Assembly: GCA_021731385.1 (NCBI GenBank)
Contig: JAKFXM010000086.1
Span: 1-9,372, forward strand
Direction: 5' to 3'
DNA length: 9,372 nucleotides
Source of the DNA: Methanobacteriota archaeon
GTDB lineage: Archaea; Altiarchaeota; Altiarchaeia; IMC4; QMZM01
The notes under the pieces were generated by a model. That model was given only the letters and a program-made list of their open reading frames with translations, was not told the origin of the DNA and did not search any database. Positions 4,688-9,372 of the stretch are shown piece after piece. Position 1 is the first letter of the stretch. Each line of letters opens with the position of its first letter. The position numbers and the translations under genes are program-made.

Positions 4688-5173
4688 TCAGGAGAGTATC
4701 CTTCTTGCGATATTCAGCCTGTCTTTAACCGAGATGGTTACCGATGATTCGTGGACATGTGTCCCTCCGACATATTTGAGGATATCGGAAATTCTGACAT
4801 TTACAAGCTCTGCAGAAGATGATATAGAAAGTCCATGTGAATAAAGTCTTGATCCAATCTTTATCCTTGCCTTTTTTATCAGATTTCCCTCAAAGTGACC
4901 ATGTTTCTTATCAAATTCCCGTATATCATTTATCAAACCGTCAAAATCTTTTTTGTCCAATTTTTCTATCGCCCCGGAAACCAGATCCTCAAATTTACTC
5001 TGGAAGTGTACCTTAGAGAATATCTTATTGAAGGAGTATGTTATTATTGCCAAATTTATTACATCCTTTTTCTGGTCTAATACTGCTTTGTCTGTGAATA
5101 TATCGGAAAGTTTTCTCAGTTTAAGTGCATCCTGATTCTTCAGGGCATCCTTGATTTCTTCAATCATGTCCAT
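4688..5173 (-). CDS. Conserved archaeal protein of unknown function (161 aa)
   Basis: I recognise the C-terminal pattern, not a function. The protein is soluble and largely helical. Residues about 101-160 resemble a recurrent archaeal family: a KARIKIGSRLYSHGLS stretch, a helix-turn-helix-like AELVNVRISDILKYVGGTHVHE (121-142), then a basic VKDRLNIARRIL end. The N-terminal two thirds is acidic/lysine-rich and shows no known active-site motif. There are no membrane segments or signal peptide. It starts 5 nt after the VTT gene stop and ends 57 nt before psmA, so it is co-transcribed with the membrane protein. The ribosome site is weak (TGAGAA), and Met3 at 5167 is an alternative start. A role with the proteasome or in DNA/RNA binding would be guesswork. 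Confidence 0.8.
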   Translation of the reverse strand: MDMIEEIKDALKNQDALKLRKLSDIFTDKAVLDQKKDVINLAIITYSFNKIFSKVHFQSKFEDLVSGAIEKLDKKDFDGLINDIREFDKKHGHFEGNLIKKARIKIGSRLYSHGLSISSSAELVNVRISDILKYVGGTHVHESSVTISVKDRLNIARRILS

Positions 5174-5178
5174 ATTTC

Positions 5179-5646
5179 TCAGATTACTGCAAAGAAAGTA
5201 TCAATTATTCCGACAAATACTGCGAATTTTATAATCTTTCCCAAGAAAACAACTATTGAGAATTCAATAAAATTCATCCTTGAGATTCCGGGGACAATAG
5301 TTATCACATCTACGGGTATAGGAAACGGCAAAGCAAGTATGAATAATAACCCGGCCCAGCCATATCTGTTCATAAATCTCTTGGCATGCTCTATACCGGT
5401 ATGGTCAACCCGTTTCTCTATAAATTTTGAACCAAGAAAGCCCAGCCCGTAGTTTATCCACGTGCCAACCATTGCACCAAGTGCTGCAACAATTATTATA
5501 TGATAGATGCCAAGTCCTGATTTGATTAGAACAGGAAAAAGAATCTCTGTAGTAAACGGTACAAATATGGTTGAGCCTATAAGAGAGGTAATGAAAAGCC
5601 CGAAAAGTTCGTATCTTACGACAAAACCTATAATAGACTCGAACAT
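5179..5646 (-). CDS. VTT-domain (DedA/YqaA-like) membrane protein
   Basis: This is an integral membrane protein of 155 residues with hydrophobic segments at about 14-42, 46-72, 95-112 and 125-152. The order of motifs fits the VTT/SNARE-associated fold of the DedA and YqaA type: a re-entrant-like IGSTIFVPFTTEILFPVLI, then a glycine-rich GAMVGTWINYGLGFLGSKFIEK, then NRYGWAGLLFILALPFPIPVD and PGISRMNFIEF. Related proteins are implicated in lipid scrambling or undecaprenyl-phosphate handling in other organisms; the substrate here is unknown. It is short, at the compact end of the family. It heads the minus-strand operon from the bidirectional TATA region and is separated from the next gene by 5 nt. 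The ATG lies about 20 nt from the TATA centre, so its message is probably leaderless. Confidence 0.85.
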   Translation of the reverse strand: MFESIIGFVVRYELFGLFITSLIGSTIFVPFTTEILFPVLIKSGLGIYHIIIVAALGAMVGTWINYGLGFLGSKFIEKRVDHTGIEHAKRFMNRYGWAGLLFILALPFPIPVDVITIVPGISRMNFIEFSIVVFLGKIIKFAVFVGIIDTFFAVI

Positions 5647-5660
5647 TTTATAGATTTATG

Positions 5661-5671
5661 TTTTATATAAA
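5661..5671. promoter_or_regulatory. Bidirectional TATA region between the VTT gene and deoxyhypusine synthase
   Basis: TTTTATATAAA is nearly self-complementary, so it can read as a TATA box on both strands. Its centre (5666) is about 24 nt from the rightward ATG at 5690 and 20 nt from the leftward ATG at 5646. With archaeal initiation some 25 nt from TATA, both messages would be leaderless or almost so; neither start has a Shine-Dalgarno. The intergenic space is only 43 nt. Confidence 0.65.
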
Positions 5672-5689
5672 TAAGATTAAATTTTAGCA

Positions 5690-6628
5690 ATGAAGGCTGT
5701 GGTAGATATTAAAATCAGGGACGGAGGCATAGACAGTTTAATACGAGAGATGCGCGAATCCGGGGGATTTACTGCAAAGAAGCTTGCTGAGGGTGTTGAC
5801 ATTCTTGAGACGATGGAAAGAGGGGATTGTGTGAAATTCCTCTCGTTTCCTGCATGCATAATTTCAACCGGAGCACGGGGTATAATAAAGGATATGATAG
5901 AAAAAAGATTGATTGATGTCATAATCACGACAACGGGAACAGTTGATCATGATCTCGCAAGGATATGGAGGAATTATTATCATGGGCATTTTCTTATGGA
6001 TGACAGGGAATTGCATAAGAAGGGGATAAACAGGCTTGGCAATATTCTAATTCCAAACGAGAATTATGGCATAATTCTTGAAAAGAAATTGCAACCAATA
6101 TTTGGGGGGATATTTAGGGACAAGAAAGAAATCTCGCCTTATGAACTTATATGGGAGATTGGAAAGAATCTGGATAAAGAAAAGAACAAAAAAGAATCCA
6201 TAATATACTGGGCATGGAAGAACAGGATTCCTATTTTTATTCCTGGCATATCGGATGGTGCTTTTGGCTATCAGTTATGGCTATTTTGGCAGACACATAA
6301 AGACATTAAATTAAACCTCTTCCTTGATGAACAGAGATTATCTGACATAATTTTTGCTTCAAAAAAAACAGGTGCTTTGATAATTGGCGGCGGGATTTCA
6401 AAGCATCACACAATCTGGTGGAATCAGTTTAAAGGGGGACTGGATTATGCTGTTTATGTTACAACAGCCCCGGAATATGACGGCAGTTTGTCAGGGGCAA
6501 GGGTCAGGGAGGCTATATCGTGGGGCAAGGTTAAGGAGAATGCGAAACATGTCACAATAGAGGCTGATGCAACACTTGCCCTGCCATTTATGATATCTGC
6601 CTTGTTTGAGAGGTTGAGATTGGTTTGA
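5690..6628 (+). CDS. dys: Deoxyhypusine synthase
   Basis: This NAD-dependent enzyme transfers the aminobutyl group of spermidine to one lysine of aIF5A, the first step of hypusine formation in the cytoplasm. The NAD-binding and active-site motifs are present: TTGTVDHDLAR from residue 81, PGISDGAFGYQLW in the middle, and GGGISKHHTIWWNQFKGG with the enzyme-intermediate lysine at K238, followed by DYAVYVTTAPEYDGSLSGAR and EADATLALPF. At 312 residues it is typical for archaea. The ATG at 5690 has no ribosome site but lies 24 nt after a TATA box, so a leaderless message is likely. It is transcribed away from the proteasome/exosome operon. The aIF5A gene is not in the window. The following NTase-fold gene starts 18 nt after its stop and may be co-transcribed. 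Confidence 0.97.
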   Translation: MKAVVDIKIRDGGIDSLIREMRESGGFTAKKLAEGVDILETMERGDCVKFLSFPACIISTGARGIIKDMIEKRLIDVIITTTGTVDHDLARIWRNYYHGHFLMDDRELHKKGINRLGNILIPNENYGIILEKKLQPIFGGIFRDKKEISPYELIWEIGKNLDKEKNKKESIIYWAWKNRIPIFIPGISDGAFGYQLWLFWQTHKDIKLNLFLDEQRLSDIIFASKKTGALIIGGGISKHHTIWWNQFKGGLDYAVYVTTAPEYDGSLSGARVREAISWGKVKENAKHVTIEADATLALPFMISALFERLRLV

Positions 6629-6646
6629 TTGGGTTAATGTATTACT

Positions 6647-7228
6647 ATGAAAAGTACAAGTCGTAATGTTGAAGACAGAACACTTTTAGACGGTTTTGTT
6701 GAAGACATTGCGGGGATAATTGACAAGCATTGCAGATATGTCATAGTTTCCGGATTTGTTGCAATCTCTCACGGCAGAAGCAGGGGAACTGAGGACATAG
6801 ACATGATTATAGAGAGGATAAATAAAGAACAGTTTTCAAAACTCCATAGGGATATGATAAAATCCGGATTTGAATGCGTACAGCCCGGCGATCCAGAATA
6901 CCTGTATGATGCCTATCTCTTGGATGACACAAGCATAAGATATGTCCGCAAGGGGAGTTTTGTGCCGGAATTGGAACTAAAACTCGCTAAAGACAAGATT
7001 GATGAACTACAACTGAAAAACAGATGCAAACTTCCTTTGACAGGATTGGATGTTTATTTCTCGACAATCGAGACAAATATCGCCTTTAAGGAGGAATTCC
7101 TAAAATCGCCAAAGGATATGGAAGACGCAAGGCATCTGAGAATAATATATGCAGAAAAGATAAATGAAAAAGAAATTGACAGGATAAAAGAAATGATCCG
7201 TGCATTAAGATTGAGGGGGGAGAAATGA
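6647..7228 (+). CDS. Nucleotidyltransferase-fold protein, possible toxin-antitoxin component
   Basis: This 193-residue protein has the polymerase-beta-type nucleotidyltransferase core. An SGF turn (35-37, in YVIVSGFVAISHG) stands in place of the usual GG/GS, followed by RSRGTEDIDMII with the metal-binding pair D50 and D52, and a candidate third acidic residue at E108 or E110 in VPELELKLAK. KDMEDARHLR (156-165) resembles the conserved tail of AbiEii/DUF6036-like standalone nucleotidyltransferases. Such proteins transfer nucleotides to RNA or protein and often act in two-gene stress or toxin-antitoxin modules; which role applies here is inference. It is not a CCA-adding enzyme, being too short and lacking those motifs. 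The stop overlaps the start of the next gene (ATGA), which couples their translation. No ribosome site is obvious at the ATG. Confidence 0.75.
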   Translation: MKSTSRNVEDRTLLDGFVEDIAGIIDKHCRYVIVSGFVAISHGRSRGTEDIDMIIERINKEQFSKLHRDMIKSGFECVQPGDPEYLYDAYLLDDTSIRYVRKGSFVPELELKLAKDKIDELQLKNRCKLPLTGLDVYFSTIETNIAFKEEFLKSPKDMEDARHLRIIYAEKINEKEIDRIKEMIRALRLRGEK

Positions 7229-7416
7229 GGGATAAATCGCATATGGAACAGGTTGATCGCTGGGCGCTATATGTCAAAACACACCCAAGGAGTGATTGGA
7301 TCAAGCAGATAAAGCCATTCATAGACTCCCAGATAATAATGGCAAACAGGTTCTACAAAAGGCTTGCCAAGATACCCCAGGGATTAGAGAAAATAAGAAG
7401 ACTTAAGGAGGGGTGA
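7225..7416 (+). CDS. Small basic protein paired with the nucleotidyltransferase (63 aa)
   Basis: I do not recognise a named family. The 63-residue protein is rich in Lys/Arg and aromatic residues, with RWALYVKTHPRSDW (12-25), then KPFIDSQIIMANRFYKRLAK and a PQGLEKIRRLKEG end; it is probably two or three helices. It lacks the RxxxxxH-type motif of HEPN toxins and has no membrane segment. It overlaps the upstream gene by 4 nt (ATGA), and GAGGGGGG (7213-7220) inside that gene serves as a strong ribosome site 4 nt before the ATG, so it is a genuinely translated partner. The arrangement resembles toxin-antitoxin or effector-regulator pairs; which member would be toxic, if either, is unknown. It ends 4 nt before the convergent MscS stop. 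Confidence 0.7.
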   Translation: MRDKSHMEQVDRWALYVKTHPRSDWIKQIKPFIDSQIIMANRFYKRLAKIPQGLEKIRRLKEG

Positions 7417-7420
7417 ATTG

Positions 7421-8491
7421 CTATGAAGGCGGAGCCTTCATATAAACAGTTCTTGTCGGGAACGGGATTTTAATTCCCTTTTCGTCAAATCTCTTGTAGA
7501 TTGCTGAATTTATCATGTCCTCCACATTTGCCTTTTCCTTAAAGTCGGATATCCAGACTACAAGACTGAAGTCAAGCGATGACTCCCCGAATTTCCTGAG
7601 GTATACTCCCGGGGCAGGATCTGAAAGCACAAGATTCGTGTTTTTTGCAATTTCCAGAACAATCTTTTTTACATTATCAATATCCGAGCCGTATGCAACC
7701 CCGATGGATAGGTCAAGCTTTATCCTAAGGTCTGGAAGAGCATAATTTATAACCTCTACAGATGTAATCTTTGAATTCGGAACGAGAACTATTGTGTTAT
7801 CCAGAGTCCTTAATTTTGTGGTTCTTAGCCCTATGTCAACAACCTCACCTATATACCTGTCAACCTCGATCCTGTCGCCCTTGCCAAATGGTCTGTCCGT
7901 GATAATAAGAAATCCCGAGATAATATTTGCTATGGTATTCTGTGCTGCAAAACTGACTGCAAATCCGGCAAGCCCAAGGCTTGCAACTATCGGTGTTACA
8001 TCTATGAACTGGCTCAGGATTATTGTAAGTGCAATCAGGTAGATCCCGATCTTTACTATTCTGGAAAGAAATGGGATTGCCTGCTCGTCAGCCGTTGTCT
8101 TTGTCCTTATCGCAATCTTTATACTAAATTCCTTCAATAGTATGTCCACAATATTAGCGACAACCCATGCAACTACGGCTATAAGCGATGTTGAAATCAG
8201 TTTCCCAAAGAATCCAGCATATTTCTCTGGTAAAAATATGTAGCTTATCGCAATCTGTATGCCTATGAGAATGATTACATAATACAGCGGCTTGTGTATT
8301 ACTTCAATTATCATGTCATCCACATTGGATTTGGTCTTTTTGGCATAATTCTTCAGGTACCTGTCTACAATGATAGTTGCAATCTTTGCAATCACGACTG
8401 ATGTAAGTAATACTAAGAGAGAGATTACAATATTCTCATAACCCTTCAGGCTCCCAGGTAGAACCCCCGTTATTCCCAATTCCAAACCCAT
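7421..8491 (-). CDS. MscS-family mechanosensitive ion channel
   Basis: This 356-residue channel should open under membrane tension to release solutes during osmotic downshock. Hydrophobic segments lie at about 20-42, 69-87, 99-119 and 145-164, followed by the pore helix 168-198 with the small-residue pattern VASLGLAGFAVSFAAQNTIA. Next come NIISGFLIITDRPFGKGDRI, the beta-domain motif GEVVDIGLRTTKLRTLDNT, and VPNSKI with IGVAYGSDIDNVKKIV in the vestibule domain. It has one or two more N-terminal membrane helices than the minimal three-helix MscS. It is convergent with the NTase pair. A 9-bp hairpin covers its final codons. Upstream the minus strand shows only a weak TATA-like TTAAAG near 8512-8517. 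Confidence 0.95.
   Translation of the reverse strand: MGLELGITGVLPGSLKGYENIVISLLVLLTSVVIAKIATIIVDRYLKNYAKKTKSNVDDMIIEVIHKPLYYVIILIGIQIAISYIFLPEKYAGFFGKLISTSLIAVVAWVVANIVDILLKEFSIKIAIRTKTTADEQAIPFLSRIVKIGIYLIALTIILSQFIDVTPIVASLGLAGFAVSFAAQNTIANIISGFLIITDRPFGKGDRIEVDRYIGEVVDIGLRTTKLRTLDNTIVLVPNSKITSVEVINYALPDLRIKLDLSIGVAYGSDIDNVKKIVLEIAKNTNLVLSDPAPGVYLRKFGESSLDFSLVVWISDFKEKANVEDMINSAIYKRFDEKGIKIPFPTRTVYMKAPPS
7422..7442. terminator. Stem-loop at the convergent gene ends
   Basis: TATGAAGGC (7422-7430) pairs perfectly with GCCTTCATA (7434-7442) around a GGA loop. It covers the last codons of the channel gene and lies just past the stop of the 63-residue gene. No clear T-run follows on either strand, so the terminator label is tentative. 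Its geometry, a 9-bp stem with a 3-nt cGGAg loop, matches the hairpins of the two arrays. Confidence 0.45.
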
Positions 8492-8593
8492 GTAAATCTA
8501 TTGAATTTCAATCTTTAAGAATATTTCCTATGCTATGAATCAAAATTCTGTCATTATCCATTCAAAACTATATCATGGCTATCAGGAAACCTG

Positions 8594-8650
8594 TCATGAG
8601 TAAAGCGAAAGGTATTTATATAAGTCATGACTAAATCATAATACTCATGA
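8594..8650 (+). promoter_or_regulatory. Promoter of the winged-helix gene with three TCATGA sites
   Basis: A good archaeal core promoter is visible: purine-rich BRE-like AGCGAAAGG (8604-8612) joined to TATTTATATAA (8613-8623), whose centre is about 29 nt before the ATG at 8647, so the message is probably leaderless or nearly so. TCATGA occurs at 8594-8599, 8625-8630 and 8645-8650; the middle one sits in the perfect palindrome AGTCATGACT (8623-8632). GTCATGA at 8593 and 8624 is a 31-bp-spaced direct repeat bracketing BRE/TATA. Binding by the gene's own regulator product is an attractive but untested idea. Confidence 0.6.
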
Positions 8651-9135
8651 AAGAATCACTACCTAATCACAAGCAGGAGTTTCAGGAGATGGTGGGGGAG
8701 CTGTCTGATGCTGTTTACCAGATGAGCGATCCTGTGGCTATTGCAACAATGCTCTACTCCATCGCAGAGGAAAAGAAGAGCGGCAATTTGGTAATCCGTG
8801 ATATTAACGGGAAATTTGACAACATGATTGGGAAGCTTGAAAAGATACTCATGAATCTTGAAGAACTTAACGGGAAACTGAATTCACCACAAGCCAATGC
8901 ACAACAAGTATCTACAACTACACAACCATGTAATCTTTCAGACAGGGATAATGAGGTTCTGGATTTCGTAAGCCTTAACAAAAGGGTCTGTGCCGATGAC
9001 CTTCAGAAAAGGTTTAAATACCGCGGGAGAAATGCTGCAAGCGCAAGGCTTAGCAAACTCTTCAGGGATAATATTTTAGAGAAGACCTATGTAGGGAAGA
9101 AGGTATTCTACGCGGCGAAGTCTGGTTCTCAATAG
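8647..9135 (+). CDS. Predicted winged-helix DNA-binding transcription regulator
   Basis: This soluble 162-residue protein looks like an archaeal regulator. Residues about 8-82 are helical, with DPVAIATMLYSIAEEKKSGN and a likely coiled coil from about 52 to 80 (FDNMIGKLEKILMNLEELN) suited to dimer formation. A Gln/Thr/Ser linker follows (about 82-95). The C-terminal domain from about 97, LSDRDNEVLDFVSLNKRVCADDLQKRF, then GRNAASARLSKLFRDNILEK and a YVGKKVFYA wing, is a typical winged helix with the recognition helix near NAASARLSKL. No ligand domain is apparent. Target genes are unknown; the TCATGA repeats around its own TATA box suggest autoregulation. The small membrane-protein gene starts 28 nt after its stop and may be co-transcribed. 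Confidence 0.8.
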   Translation: MKESLPNHKQEFQEMVGELSDAVYQMSDPVAIATMLYSIAEEKKSGNLVIRDINGKFDNMIGKLEKILMNLEELNGKLNSPQANAQQVSTTTQPCNLSDRDNEVLDFVSLNKRVCADDLQKRFKYRGRNAASARLSKLFRDNILEKTYVGKKVFYAAKSGSQ

Positions 9136-9143
9136 GTGCAGAA

Positions 9144-9158
9144 ACCTAAATTAGGTGA
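9144..9158 (+). promoter_or_regulatory. Shine-Dalgarno within a short dyad before the last gene
   Basis: AGGTGA (9153-9158) is a strong ribosome site 5 nt before the ATG at 9164 and supports that start. It overlaps the dyad ACCTAA-a-TTAGGT (9144-9156), in which ACCT could pair with AGGT of the ribosome site. With so few pairs, masking in RNA would be weak; it may be chance. Confidence 0.45.
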
Positions 9159-9163
9159 TAAAT

Positions 9164-9372
9164 ATGGTAAAAATTAAAAGGATTGGCGTATTGTCCATGG
9201 GAAAAATTTATGGAATGTTATGTGCAATCATGGGGCTAATTTTTGGAGCAATTATGACTTTGGTTTCACTTGTAGGTTTAGCCATATCTTCAAGTAGTAC
9301 CGGAATGTTTGGGGTCTTATTTGGTGTTGGTGCCATAATATTTTTTCCAATAGTTTATGGGGTCATGGGTTT
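9164..9372 (+). CDS. Small membrane protein, N-terminal part (runs off the window)
   Basis: The visible 69 codons read MVKIKRIGVLSMGKIYGML at the start, a basic juxtamembrane segment, then hydrophobic helix 1 at about 16-42 (CAIMGLIFGAIMTLVSLVGLA) and a second from about 48 (MFGVLFGVGAIIFFPIVYGVMG). The KRIGVLS-x-x-KI-Y-G opening with a later FGVGAIIF-P-YG pattern fits a small uncharacterised membrane-protein family seen in archaea, usually with a further amphipathic or membrane segment after this point; no function is known to me. The AGGTGA ribosome site at good spacing fixes the start. The proximity to the regulator suggests it could be a target or operon partner. The open frame continues to the window end, so the length is unknown. 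Confidence 0.75.
   Translation, partial: MVKIKRIGVLSMGKIYGMLCAIMGLIFGAIMTLVSLVGLAISSSSTGMFGVLFGVGAIIFFPIVYGVMG

Noticed and set aside
7054..7322. Minus-strand frames of 62 and 78 codons opposite the NTase pair
   Set aside because: They are shadows of coupled plus-strand genes that have coherent protein motifs and ribosome sites.

Overview
This is archaeal DNA. The minus strand carries the conserved archaeal proteasome/exosome gene order (proteasome alpha, SBDS, Rrp4, Rrp41, Rrp42), the plus strand carries deoxyhypusine synthase, and the promoters are TATA/BRE-like with several probably leaderless starts. Base composition is moderately AT-rich. The sequence alone does not settle the lineage (euryarchaeal or DPANN-like).

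Layout. Eight minus-strand genes run leftward from a shared divergent promoter near 5666: a VTT/DedA-type membrane protein, a conserved 161-residue archaeal protein, psmA (with its own likely promoter and Shine-Dalgarno), SBDS, rrp4, rrp41, rrp42 and an acylphosphatase. Going right from the same promoter are deoxyhypusine synthase, then a nucleotidyltransferase-fold protein overlapping a 63-residue basic protein by 4 nt (a toxin-antitoxin-like pair). A convergent MscS-type channel follows, then a winged-helix regulator with its own strong TATA/BRE promoter, and a partial small membrane protein running off the right edge.

The unusual part is two gene-free blocks, about 12-295 (after the acylphosphatase) and 2116-2425 (between rrp4 and rrp41). 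Both are almost entirely back-to-back hairpins: 7 and 9 perfect or near-perfect stems, mostly with 3-nt loops. The stem sequences differ from hairpin to hairpin, but the two blocks share their terminal motifs and architecture. Each block ends exactly where a second copy of the 3' part of the upstream gene begins: a 26-nt segment of the rrp4 tail (23/26 identical) lies just before rrp41, and a 14-nt identical piece of the acylphosphatase tail lies at the left window edge. The rrp4 remnant still reads in frame to a TAG placed 8 nt before the rrp41 ATG, as expected for the ancestral rrp4 end. I infer a family of hairpin-array elements that insert into gene 3' ends and leave the gene a working tail while stranding the old one. 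I do not recognise this family.

The genes mostly serve protein and RNA quality control: proteasome core, exosome core and cap, SBDS ribosome maturation, and hypusine modification of aIF5A. Array 2 interrupts the exosome operon itself, so it would be transcribed into the leader of the catalytic subunit Rrp41; an effect on expression is possible but not shown.
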